Below are positions 36,578 to 47,769 of a stretch of 64,000 nt of DNA, piece after piece. A program made the position numbers and the translations under genes. The DNA lies in contig JBCAMK010000008.1 of assembly GCA_038503065.1 (NCBI GenBank), positions 248,001 through 312,000 on the forward strand, read 5' to 3'. Below the pieces are notes generated by a model, which saw only the letters and a program-made list of their open reading frames with translations, ran no database searches and had not been told where the DNA came from. Position 1 is the first letter of the stretch. Every line of letters begins with the position of its first letter. The stretch is from Paragyromitra xinjiangensis. Taxonomy: Eukaryota; Ascomycota; Pezizomycetes; Pezizales; Discinaceae.

Positions 36578-39303
36578 ACGATGGCCGGAACGTTTTATTT
36601 GGGATCGCTGGAGTTCGGGTTCAGATGGGTAGAAAGATGGTTGATAATGAGAAATATAACAAAAAATTTGGGACCAGCAAGGATCCGGTGTGGGTAAGGG
36701 GTCAGAGGTCAGGATAGGGAGTCGGGGGGAAGGGACGAAAATAACTATCGCCCAGGATAAGATACGCGGGAGAATTACACTATTACCTTCTGTATAGACA
36801 CTTCTACTACTACTGCTTTTGCTACGATATTTCCGGTTCTTGTTTTTTTTTGGTCCCGGAGGTTGGGGGTTTGTAGTAAAGATTCTTTTTGTTTTTGTTT
36901 TGTGGTTTAGTGCGATGTATGCGAAGGGTGGAGGGTGGAGCGGGTGTATGGAGGATATGGTTATAGTTTTTTCTTCTTTTTCTTTCTCTTCTTGCGCTGG
37001 CTTGAGGGGGGTAATGTGAGGATGTAATGAATGAATGTGCTTGGTATTGCTTTTCTCGTGTTAGGTGATGCGATGGCGATGGGATGAGGGTGATGATGTG
37101 GTTATCCTAGGTTGAGGTTGGGGGTTGGTTGGTGAGGCTGGGGTGGCGGTGGTGGCGGTTAGCGAGTGAGGGGTTGTGATTGGTAAGGTAGCGGTGCGAT
37201 GGGAGGGTAGGTAGTGAGAAGGTAGGGGCTTGATATGGATGGCGGTTCTAGGCGGGAAGTTACTTGATACTCTCAGTATTGGTTGTTCCTGGATTGTACA
37301 GGCCTGAACTCTGGTGGCTACTAGTTTATTCTAGGGACTCGTAGTGACTGCGCTCCTCTTCCGATCGTCCCCTATCGACCCGCAAGTTCTCCCATTCGAA
37401 GAAGTTGGATGGTTCTGGATAAACGCAGCCATCTGTATATTATGACATACTCCCTTTTCCCCCACTTCACTACCTTCCTCACCTCTTCACAATCACAATC
37501 TCACTGCACCATCCTACTCTTAAACACAGCAGCCCAACATACCCATGCGGCCGAACCGAAGCCGCGCTTCCTAGACAAAACTCTCCATCCCCCCCAAAAA
37601 ATAGAGCAAACTAGTCAGAACAAGGTTTTTACACCTAAAATCTCTAGGAATGGTACCACCATTCAAGACCAGTATCATAAGAGCTGAGAAGGTGCCGTAA
37701 GGATGCTAAGCAGCGTGTGAGAGACTGTCGGCCACTTGGTTAGGCGGCGCGGCTTCAATTGGGTTGCATGAGTAGGTACTCTACTGAGGAGTCGGGTACG
37801 CAAGTCATTTCAATAACCACCAAGCATCAAACCGTCCGAATCAAAGCCTATTAGTTACGATCCTAACGCCCACGAGACCCATCTACTAGGTCTGTAGAGG
37901 CTTACAGTACATGAACTTATTCCGTCATCGTATTGCGTTATCTCAGCATAATTAAAACCGGCATTCACCGGGAACTCGTGAAGCCGAATTTATATCCAAC
38001 CACACTCTAATCTCTACCCGCTATTACTCCTTATTCAACCAACCCAGAACGTCCACTCTATTACCCATGGTTCTTCACTCCACGCTCATGGCTCATGTTC
38101 CTGGGTGGGTGTTGGTGGTTGTTGTTGGGGAACCCAGTGTCGACGGCAGTATCTCAGATTCATAACTACAGTACCGGCATTCCAGAAAAACGGTATTCCC
38201 GTGATCGTCTTCCTATTACATTACACGAATCAAAAATCCCCGTTCTATCAGCCATCATCGATCTCTCTCTATTAACTACTCGATTAAACACTCTCTTTGC
38301 GTCACGCCACCTTCTCGGAAGGAGTGCTTATTTACAAAAGAGCAGCTAACAAACTCTAACCGCATTTGTGGTCCGAGGAACTTGGGATAGTTCCTGTTCT
38401 TTGTTTTTTCTATTTTCGAGATGGTTGTTTATCTTGGAGTTCTGGATTCACTTATTGTTCGTTTCTGGGGTGGAGTCGTGGGGGTTTATGGAGTTATTTC
38501 TGTTTTGGTGTCACACTATCGATGGAAGGCCTTGTTGAGATGATGGAATGGTTTAGGCATGGATGTAATGGAGGGCTTCCGTTGTTGGTAGAGATATTTG
38601 TAGTTTGATTGATTGATTGATTGATAATTCATACTCTCCTTCCTGTCTTTCCGGCCCTAGCAACTGCGTCTTTTCCACGTGATCCTTGCACTTGGCCTCT
38701 CCTAGCTTGACCAATAATTTCCATCCATAAACTCTACTTGTAGTTAGATAGGTACACCGTTCTTAGGTTTCTTGTATTCCTGCATGGTTTTAGAAACGAC
38801 GAGATCTATTCCGATTATCTTGTCAGTCTCCTATGGGGGTGTTCGGTAATCACTCTGTTCACGGTTGCGCTGAGATTTTTGAGAAGAATGTTGTAGATAG
38901 TTAGTGAAACGGATTGTCAGGTGCACTGGAATAAAACTCAGCAGCAACCTAAACAACCCTGGTTCGGGCTAAATCTTGGCAAGATTAGTTCAAAACCAGA
39001 AACGAATGTCCACATGCTTTCGAAATCTTAAACAGAAGGAGAACTTATTCCGTAAACTATTCAAGTTTCCATCTCAAAACCTCCGATTACACCTAATAAG
39101 GATCTACCTCCCAAGAGATCTCTTGTCTGCACTGCTATTCACTCTATCTATCAGACTTCAGCTCATCTCACCCATCTCTAACTCATCGCGAACTTTCCAA
39201 GTCACTTGATACCTACATTCAGAACCTTCCTATCCTAAAACCTATCCGAACAATCTCCGCTCAAACCTATTGATTAGTCTCTGCCCTCTCGTCTCCTATC
39301 ATA
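36578..39303. other. Intergenic region, 2.7 kb
   Basis: This holds the 3' flank of ERV14, G/T-rich and low-complexity DNA (about 36840-37260), and a short TTGA-type microsatellite at about 38605-38625. The last few hundred bases are presumably the promoter of the gene at 39304. No gene could be supported. Confidence 0.45.
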
Positions 39304-40116
39304 ATGAGATCCTTCCGAGCCTACTCCACAAAGAGCAAACCCCCTAAAATAGTTATCCTTAAAATCGGAGAAGAAAACCAAGACATCGCGTTGGACCAGG
39401 AGTTCCGCAATACTCTGTATTCATTCGAAAATTCATGGCAAGACTCATCCGAGATAATCTACGCTCAGAGGCTCCCAATAAAAGCATTCATACCAGTCCT
39501 ACTCGTCGAGTTCCCACATTTGAGCTGCCGATTCTGGTTTCAAGTCACCACCGGTTGCCTGGGACAGTGGTTTTATGATGCCTTAACGGTCGTAAATCCA
39601 CTTCTACTACAACAACAACCATCCGAAGCTGCGTTCCATGAGTTCTTCTTAGAGGAGTTGATCCGTATCACGACGATTGAGGCAAATATCCTCATGAGCC
39701 TGGTCTTTGCGTGTAATACATTTATATGCCAGGCTCCTGAGATCCATCATGAAGCCGGCGTGCTCACTGCCAATATCTACTTGGAGATCGATCTGGATAT
39801 TGCTATTTCTCGACCCTCGGCGTATATGTTGATTCATGTTTGCCGGTGTGCAAAGCTTAAACATGTTTTTGAAATTTTGTGTGGAGGGAAGTTGAGGGGG
39901 GAGTTTCGTCTTACTCACCTCGTCCCTCCTTCTTTTCCCTTCCCTGGAGCTCAATATTCTTACCATATGGCTAGTACCAAGGATATGGCGCTGATGGATA
40001 CCCTCTGGAAGGCCCGAGGGGCCTTTCAAGAGCGCCTATATCTTTTGCCTTTTCCGTGTGGAGTGACCAAATATATTAATCATGGATGCAATATGGGGGT
40101 TGTCCACGAGAGATAA
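39304..40116 (+). CDS. Hypothetical single-exon protein, 270 residues
   Basis: An uninterrupted frame with an ATG start and balanced composition, but no family I recognise. Residues 1-~25 are basic with a Ser/Lys-rich start (MRSFRAYSTKSKPPKIVILK). The centre has a Cys/Phe/Trp-rich hydrophobic part (LSCRFWFQVTTGCLGQWFY) and several Leu/Ile-rich helices. No clear signal peptide or zinc motif is seen. It converges with the gene at 40577. It could be a lineage-specific gene; a chance frame of this length and composition is less likely. Confidence 0.5.
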   Translation: MRSFRAYSTKSKPPKIVILKIGEENQDIALDQEFRNTLYSFENSWQDSSEIIYAQRLPIKAFIPVLLVEFPHLSCRFWFQVTTGCLGQWFYDALTVVNPLLLQQQPSEAAFHEFFLEELIRITTIEANILMSLVFACNTFICQAPEIHHEAGVLTANIYLEIDLDIAISRPSAYMLIHVCRCAKLKHVFEILCGGKLRGEFRLTHLVPPSFPFPGAQYSYHMASTKDMALMDTLWKARGAFQERLYLLPFPCGVTKYINHGCNMGVVHER

Positions 40117-40269
40117 AAGATCGATATTTCAGCATTAGTCTGGATCGCATGCTTGTTTTAGGCATGTAGAATATGTCAAAGGTGGAGGAACTAAAGCATT
40201 ATGGCAATGGCTCTTTTCTTCATCCAGAAAGCAACGAATAGTGTTAAAGACCATACATTATTATGGCCT

Positions 40270-40553
40270 TAGTGTTACTACTGTGTTTTAAAACAGCAGT
40301 ATACAAATCCAGCCATTTGCCTTGTTTCTTATCTGAGCGAAGTGGTACAGGCAAATGGCTGCAAATCAAACTTCATATGAATACAGTGCCAAAAAGGGGG
40401 ATGCGATTGGTACAGCATTTTTACAGTATTCTAAAAAAATGCTGGATTAATTCCGCAGTGCTACGGGATTTATCAGCAAATGCAGTAGCGCTCCAGAATT
40501 AAAACACCATTTTCTAAAAATACGGTAGTAGATCCACCCCATTTTTTGGTACT
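40270..40553. repeat. Block of nested palindromes
   Basis: A perfect 12-bp inverted repeat (agccatttgcct at 40311-40322 and its complement at 40349-40360) lies beside a longer imperfect hairpin. In that hairpin, 40421-40470 pairs with 40481-40530, and outer ends at about 40384 and 40553 also match as inverted copies (acagtgccaaaaa and acagtaccaaaaa). It sits in the short convergent gap between two genes, so it may be a MITE-like insertion or act in 3'-end formation. Confidence 0.5.
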
Positions 40554-40576
40554 GTAGAGTATATAGCCCCCTCAAC

Positions 40577-41431
40577 TCAATCCACCCAATCAACCTTCTT
40601 GAATCCCAGCTCCGCCCTACGAGCATCAATCCTATCACATCTTTCCTTAACCACCTCTCTCTCTACGTCACTATCCATAGTTTCATACTCCAACTGCTGT
40701 AGCACCATCTTATCCTCATATGCAAACTCATAGCCCATGCACGTAGGACAGCTCAACAGCGTTCCACAGCTCATGAATAGATCCGGAAAAGTAGCACTGA
40801 CCCCACCACATCCTGGGCAAAACATATGATTACTACAATTACCATACGGACAACGGCCCCAATACAGCTTCATCGCCTCGAGGCCAGTAGGGTTAACATA
40901 GATAACTTCACCCTCATGAAGTGGCTGGAGAGTTTGGCGGGAGACCCGACAAGCCATTTCTTCGGCAGTCAACCAATTTTCTCTAGCTATCTTTATCCTC
41001 AGCTCCTCCGCCTCGCTCGGAGAGGGATAATGAGCGGTGTCTGAGAAGGGGGTGTAATAGCAGTCCTTGCCGCTGATGGTCCAGGTTGCGGGTTCAGCAT
41101 CGAAAGAGAATTCTGGCTCCCATACGTGGATAGTGCCATCGGAATCGATTTTGGTAACCAGAAAGACTTGTTTCCGCTGGGGTTTGCTAGGGAGAAGAAG
41201 GACGAGATCTCCCTCTTTGATGGTATCGATAACCACTTGCTGCTCTGGGGTGATCCCCCCGTGATTGGTGGTGGGCGGGGGTATGTGGAGAATTGAGCCG
41301 TCATCTTTTCCGGTGGTACCCTCGATAGGCTGTTGCGATTCTGGATTTGGAGTAGCCATTTCGAATGTGCTGGATGATTGTGGGGTGGAAGACGTTATTT
41401 CGGTCTGTATATAGTGGTTGCCTTGAGTCAT
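40577..41431 (-). CDS. Hypothetical protein with a Cys-rich zinc-ribbon-like segment
   Basis: A single-exon frame of 284 residues; a second ATG at about 41359 (MATPNPESQQ) could be the real start. No known family. The first ~90 residues are Thr/Ser/Pro-rich. A middle region (GDLVLLLPSKPQRKQVFLV; DGTIHVWEPEF) reads like a small beta-barrel of the bromo-adjacent or SH3 kind. The C-terminal third has a run of cysteines, CPYGNC, HMFCPGC, MSCGTLLSCPTC, spaced as in a zinc-binding ribbon. A helical charged end follows. Zinc binding is inferred from spacing only. Confidence 0.6.
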   Translation of the reverse strand: MTQGNHYIQTEITSSTPQSSSTFEMATPNPESQQPIEGTTGKDDGSILHIPPPTTNHGGITPEQQVVIDTIKEGDLVLLLPSKPQRKQVFLVTKIDSDGTIHVWEPEFSFDAEPATWTISGKDCYYTPFSDTAHYPSPSEAEELRIKIARENWLTAEEMACRVSRQTLQPLHEGEVIYVNPTGLEAMKLYWGRCPYGNCSNHMFCPGCGGVSATFPDLFMSCGTLLSCPTCMGYEFAYEDKMVLQQLEYETMDSDVEREVVKERCDRIDARRAELGFKKVDWVD

Positions 41432-43787
41432 AGGCGCCCTTACGTCACGACAAGGGTCGGTATCATTGCTTTAACTACATCAACAACCAGTGACCTGCAG
41501 TTTCTATTGAAGTCTTGTCTGAACTCGCTTACAAACACTACATGTAACTTCACGGATCTCTTAGAGGTCGTGCTAAGGGGATGATTAGTATAAATTCCGT
41601 AATACAAATGGCGTCTTTATGAGTGTCTGTCAGAATTAAGTAGTTTATTTACGTTGTCTCTCGTTCATACATTATATTTGAGCTGGAGGGAACAAGTCTA
41701 GCGAGTGACATCTTGTGACTCGGAATGATGCTGCTTGGCGGTTGTCTAATAGATCAAGTCGAAATTTGAACCACGTAGGCCCATTCCTGCATTACACTTA
41801 GTGTTGAGGCTTACGAATCTCTATTAATTCCGGTCCACTTCGATTCAACCTTTATCTAACTTAACTATGTTTAATTACATGTAGTTACACCATCTCACCC
41901 TCCGCTAGAGAATGTTCCGCCCTTTTGTCCCACTACTTTCGGGAAGGAAATTCCGATGACTACGAGGTAGTGCGATTAGAATGGAAACGTACGGTCACAA
42001 TAATTAAGCTCCCCTTCTCATGACTCTATAGTTAGCTCTACCTGAGTAAACAAACTTTAGTCTCAGGAAAAACAATCGATCGCCCAGCATCCGAAACCTA
42101 GCACAAGAACACCTAAACACCACCCACCGCACACTAGCGTAGTCTTAAGTGAAGTACATTATGTTCGTAACCTAAGCTATACCTTTTTGTACCTAGACGA
42201 AAATCCAAAGTCGTCGCCATTCAACTCCCCCGCGAGCCGATGCTCAGCTTACGAAATTACCCAACAATAAGCTATCCCTTCGTCTGTAAGAAATTGAGGA
42301 CCATATTTGCTTCGTTTTCGAAAATCTGAACAACCACTGCCCCATAGTATGCGATAAATCAAGGAAAGTATATTCACCATCAACCGAAGCCTTTGCAGAG
42401 GTAGCGGCAAGAATAGTGACTGTTGAGCTTCCTCTAAACGAAAACTTATGATAAAAATTGAGGACGGTAACGTCCTTGATTTGGGGTTTTACAGACCATG
42501 GGATAACTATATCCATGCGAACTCCTAGGGTCACTGTATCCCTATGGCATAGGTAACGAGCTTATTTTACAGGTGCCATAGGCCTTGTAAGTTCACTAAG
42601 GACATCCCTACCACAACTAACGTCCCCGTGCGCGGGTCCCTACTGAAAACCCTAGCCCTAATATACCCGCAGCGTAAACGAATCACGTATAGCAAGCAGA
42701 GGGCCGTTATCTGTGCTTGGAGTGCATCAAGATACACTCCACCATAGCCATTCTCATAAGTTGGCCAGAGTGCCATTTTGGTGATATCAGTGTATGGGTC
42801 CTCTATAGCGGCGAGAGGATCCCTGCTGGATCGGCGGGCAATGGGAGGAGAGGAGGCGGAGGAGGATTAGGCGTGTGGAAGTGGATCTTCTTCGGGCAGC
42901 AGCACCGAGGGTGTCCAAAACACATGGAGTGATAGACCTCCTTCTAGCTTGTCCTCTTGCTCTTCTTGAGGACTCTCTGCGATTCCCTTTCGGCATTTTT
43001 TCTGGGCGGGATGATAGCACAAGTGATGAGTCGTGGCGAGAAGTTTATTACGCCAACATCTGCATGCCGTAAGCAATTAGGTTTGCAGATTAGTCAAGGG
43101 AAGATGGTGGGGGAGAGTTTGGCACCGACGTAGGTTTTTTCCTCCTTTAGGTAGCACTCTAGTCGGGATAAGGGATTCTGAGTTATGGGTACCTGGGCAC
43201 AGAAAGTTAGTCAACAGAGTAATCAGGATAGAAGAGCCAAGAGGGATTGTTTCGCATGGACGTACGTTGCAGGTTACGGTGTTGAAAGTTTTGGTGGGGA
43301 GTGGTAGGGAGAAGTGGTGTAATAGATTCGCTCACCACAGACGTGCTTCTAGGCTGCGAGCGCCTAGCGCAGAACAGCGCCAAGATAGAGGAGTCAAGGG
43401 AGGTTGTTTTTCACCAGCGTCTAAGCGTAACAGATCCCAGAGTTCAGAACCTCCCTCTCCGAGTCGTAACAACGTATGTAGGAAATGAGTGATATACCAT
43501 GATGAGCACCCCATCAACCCAAGTTACCCAACCTACCCCTCCATCCCACACCTTAGAGAGAAATACACAAGATACCAAATGGGCTAAGTAGACATGGTGG
43601 GCTCCCTGTTCTTCACAATTCTATTTTCGTTTCTAGTCGCCTAGCTAACAGTAATTTCCTCATAGCCTCACGACTGAAATGCCTACTCTTCAAGTCCACC
43701 TTACCATCTTACTATGCTATAAAAAAGTATTCAACTTATAAGGGTATGCGGTAGGGATTATTCCAGGCGCAGGGGGTCTCCGTACAA

Positions 43788-43826
43788 GAGTGGCTGTTCT
43801 GAGTGGCTGTTCTGAGTGGCTGCTCT
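43788..43826 (+). repeat. 13-bp tandem repeat, three copies
   Basis: The unit gagtggctgttct occurs twice exactly and a third time with one change (gagtggctgctct), head to tail. Confidence 0.9.
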
Positions 43827-43945
43827 ATAAGGGGATGGGATTGATACATGTTTGTATTCTCGTTGAGAGTTTGTACTGTGTTTGGTCAAGCTCGGCATTA
43901 CAGTCGACTCGCCCTATGGGGGTATTGAGTTTGGAGAAATCGTGT

Positions 43946-44170
43946 GTCTGATTGCATACAAGTATCTATTAAACGTATACCCTCGGGAGTTGTTGGTCTG
44001 ATCGTTTATCACGCACAAGTTTCTATCCAACGCTTGTTCTTGGGAGATATCAGTCTAAACCATCACGAGGGCCTAGGGGCGGTCTAGATGGAAATTGTCG
44101 CTAAAACCCAGCACCTATCTTCAAGATGCTACTGTCTAAACCTTAAATCATCCATCACGAGGGCCCACCT
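43946..44170 (+). repeat. Imperfect tandem duplications of about 50-60 bp
   Basis: Units starting gtctgat at 43946 and 43996, and a partial one at 44053 (gtctaaa), share caagt-tctat-aacg and gggag segments. Immediately after, catcacgagggc and cacctatcttca-gatgct each occur twice. The block looks like repeated local slippage or duplication in non-coding DNA. Confidence 0.6.
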
Positions 44171-44503
44171 ATCTTCAGGATGCTCCTACTCGGGTGACTG
44201 TACCTGCTGTCCGATTCGGCGACACTGGACAAATCATCCAAGAGCCAACCCCAAGGTTTAAGACAGATGTAATCAATTACAGAGGTTGGGAACCCAAGAT
44301 GTAAAGATGTGGAGATATTACAAGGGCCCCTGCCGGAAAGAAATAAGGTGTGGTCTGTGCGTCAACCCCGGGACAGTCTTGGCACGCACTTGTCTCCAAG
44401 ATTCACACAGTCGCAGACTGAGGATGAACATCACACAAAAGCAACGTGGCAGGAAAAAGACTCCAAATAATAAGCACGAGAAATAAGACAAAACGGCGTA
44501 AAC

Positions 44504-46801
44504 CTAACCCCCAATACTCCGATTCCCCAACCTATCCCTAGCCCACCGTGCCACCTCCCAACATTGTCCCAACCCTGACCTCTCCCCTCCTTCTGCCCAA
44601 AACTTCAGTGCCCTATCTGCTCTCTCTACGGCCTCCTCCCAGCCCATTTGTAACTGAAACCCATGTTTTGCTGCAGCTCTGAGAATCAGGGTATCGCAGA
44701 GTCGTGCTCGACAATCAAACCATACCCCTGGACTGCGATGGTACATTACGTTTCGATCCGTGCTCAGGTTATACACGCAGTAAGTCAGCGCTAACGATGA
44801 GAAACGCGAGACCTCCCACTGTAGATGTGGATCTGGTAGCGAGTGCACCCATGGAAGGTGGTTCAGTGCTAGGTTGATATATGGCCTGTATAACAGTTCA
44901 TGGCACTCGATGAACCGGTTCCGGAGGTGTTGTTGGAATTCATCCTCGAGTGGGTTGATATTTACCGGTGGGAATGGGTTCGGAAAGTGGATTGATGGTG
45001 GCAACGATGACTGCCAGCGAGAAACGTAGGCTTCGAATTCGCGGGTGATCGTGATAAGACTCGATAATCGTTGTTGGTTCAACGCTTTTGATGTAGTTGC
45101 AGGGTTGTCTAAGTCAGTCTCAAAAGAGGAGACTTCATTAACAATCCGGTTGTGAAGCCGCCGCAGGAAGATCTCAGCAGTGTAGAAATACCACGATTGG
45201 CTCTCGACGTCCGTGTAATGCTGGGGTTCGAACGACGTTGGGGGTGCTGGGAAGTGAAGCGGGTACTCCATCTGTGATCCTGTTGGTACAGGAAGCGAGA
45301 GCTCTGCACGCAACTCACATTCTGCTTTTAGGCAGGTCCAGTATAAACGCTGTTTAAGATACTGCTCGTAGGTCATTGACGTGCCGTCTCTAAGATCTGA
45401 GTTTTCGGACGGCGCAACGATATGTAACGTTTGCCAGGTGACGCAGGCAGTGTGGAAGATTTTGTAGGCCGTAACAGGCTCGAGATTATACAAGTGCCAG
45501 AACCTGTGGATCATCGCATGCATTAGATGATGAGTGCTATAAGCGGCCCAACTGGTTACTACCCGGATAGGCACAGGCACTGTGCAGCAAGCTCACTATC
45601 TTCGCCCATTGCTACTCCTAATCGTTTCTGCGCCATATGCCAGTATTGAAGTGCCATTTCTCGTTGTGAACTTCGGGATTGCTGAAGAGTTTCGGGGGAT
45701 GAAGTATGGATGTAGTCTTTATAGTCTTCGGAGATGGTGCCGAGGGCACATGTGAGCATGATTAAACAACTATAAAGATTCCATCCTACGCCATTCTTTT
45801 CGACGTCTAGTAATGCTCTCTCGAGGACCACGAGGTCAATTATGGGATGGCTTGGATGCACCTGTGTTAGATAGAGGCTGTGCATTTGCAGTATCGTTTT
45901 AGCTGCTAGAATATTTGACTGCGAGGATGAAGAACCTGAGCTGGTGGTGGCAGGTCTTCTGTCTGATGGATTAAGGGATAATGAAGGATGATCTTGAGGG
46001 AATACGCTCCACGCCAGAACACTGTCAAGCCGTGATGGAACACGCAATTCAGTCACCGGTAGGACACCAGTCCCAGTCGAACGATCCGCATCGAACCCAT
46101 CAATTATGATATCCTCCCGCTCAATAACCGTAGCAGCAGGAGTCGACGTAGCAGTATGTGTGATATTCGTAGCTGTACTCAATAGCGGTGACGGAACGAC
46201 GGACCTTGGCTGCTGCGCTACACTATGTTTCAACAGCTTCTCCAAACGATCAATCCCATCAAGTATCCTCAAACTCGTCGATTCATATCTACCACCTCAA
46301 GTCAGCAATAATACAACCGCGACTTCAAACCCAAGGTCCTCCATCTTAACCTAGCCAAACTCTCCGAAACGTACAAGCTCAACTCCTTCTCCTCACTCCC
46401 CGAATAACAACACTCTATCCCCGTCCTGACGCAGCTCCCACAGGCCGGCTTCCCATTATCACATTTCGTCTTCCTGCTCCTGCAATTATCACACGCCGTC
46501 GGCGCGCGTTTCCTAGCTGTCGATGTTGTCGTTGGAGCTGATGCCACCCCGACTCCGGAGCCCTGCGGGGACGTTCCTGCGCTCGTACGACCATCGCCGC
46601 TAGTAACTTTCAACCGATTCCCAGCGTCATCCAAAAGCACTGCACCTGACTGGTGAGCTCTTTTTTTCGAACTGCGATCATTGATAGGGTGTGCAGTAAA
46701 GATTAGCCAAACTTACTCTCGATACGCTGTCGCTTCTGTGGGCGGATATTGGTTTTGGACGGTAGAATGGACGTAGGGAGGGGTAAGTCGAAGGGTTTCA
46801 T
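44504..46801 (-). CDS. Zn(II)2Cys6 fungal transcription factor
   Basis: A nuclear DNA-binding regulator. Exon 1 begins MKPFDLPLPTS (ATG at 46801) and ends QKRQRIE. The next exon carries the binuclear zinc cluster CDNCRSRKTKCDNGKPACGS followed by CVRTGIEC, with all six cysteines. A splice then gives LARYESTSLRILDGIDRLEKLL, a probable coiled linker. The middle homology region follows, including LAAQCLCLSG and, after a 59-nt intron (45504-45562), FWHLYNLEPVTAYKIFHTA, a typical fungal-TF join. The end is GQCWEVARWARDRL. The protein is about 690 residues. It lies upstream of, and in the same orientation as, the anhydro-sugar kinase gene with about 970 bp between them, so it may control the neighbouring kinase and transporter. 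That link is inference. Confidence 0.88.
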
Positions 46802-47769
46802 CGTGTGATATCTATAGCACGGGCCTTGGATTTGGCAGTTGGGAATTAGGCGGATGCGGGATGAGAGATTTGAGCAAGTACTGTACATACGCAATCTCGG
46901 TGGTGAGTGACAGCTGGAGAGAAATTCGATGGGTTAGGGTTGTTGCTTATAAACTCATCCCAGGCACCCTGGTGAATTGATCAGACGGCGACCAGTCAGA
47001 AACTAAGAGAGACCGCGATGAGTACGATGAGTAGCTAAAAGTTACAAATTGACTAAGTTTCAGATCTAGAACCAGGAGAGTGCCTTTTAGCTCTCCTAGG
47101 ACTGTGGGGAAGACAGTGTCTTCGGAAAATTCTGAGACCTGGGCAAGCTAGGCATAAAGCCAAGTCTCTACATTTGGTATGGCGAAACTCCTCAGAGGCC
47201 TGGACTCTTCCTATCTTAAGTAAAGTGTTACGGTAAAGCCTGTTGTGCTCTCGAACCAGACTGCACATGGCAAAGTTGGGGTAAAGTATGCCAGCCGGAC
47301 ACTTTCATCCTACGAGAACCCTTAGAGGTTTCTGCAAGCCGACGGTTAACTCTCAGGCAGCCACATCAAGCAGAATGATCCCCATACTAATTTCCAACCT
47401 CAGAATTAAACCCATTTGAACCCCGCAATTGCTGGGATATTGGTCATAAGACTAGTCTCAATTTTGCAGTAAGTGATATCTGATGAGCCGAAACGGCACT
47501 CGGGTTCAGCATGGGTCTTGGGAGGTTACTTCATCCGATCGAAAGTCTGACTTATGGGCCTCTAGCCTCATTAAGAAAGTTTTCTACCAATTCCGTGGTC
47601 CAACCCAGGCGTGACTATTGAACTGATGCATTGCTACAGCATGACGAATGAATCTGCACAAATATTTAACCAAAAAAACGCGTGATATCCATTTTCCATC
47701 CTTTACCAATATATACAATAAACCCTTTACAAAACGCCCGCATTTAAACTACGCCTTTCCAGTGTGCAC
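46802..47769. other. Intergenic region
   Basis: This includes the promoter of the Zn2Cys6 gene and the 3' flank of the sugar kinase gene. A small hairpin (aggagag and ctctcct, near 47070-47095) is visible. No further gene is seen. Confidence 0.45.

Larger units (their letters stand above)
41432..44503. other. Gene-poor, repeat-bearing region
   Basis: No intact gene is supported. Minus-strand stretches between 42244 and 43076 (for example YHKFSFRGSSTVTILA and WPTYENGYGGVYLDA) look protein-like but sit in different frames without clear splice links, so a decayed gene is possible. Short tandem repeats occur at 43788-43826 and 43946-44170. Confidence 0.35.

Noticed and set aside
45537..45562. 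An apparent 26-nt ultra-short intron or frameshift in the Zn2Cys6 gene (GTAGTA...TTATAG after CLCLSG).
   Set aside because: A normal 59-nt intron (45504-45562) using the later acceptor CCACAG, with a CTAATG branch-like site, restores the frame as LSG-FWHLYNLEP, which fits the fungal TF domain far better.
46640..46700. Use of the first CAG acceptor to join exon 1 of the Zn2Cys6 gene.
   Set aside because: It puts the zinc-cluster exon out of frame. The acceptor at GTCAG keeps the frame from QRIE to SAVLLDD.
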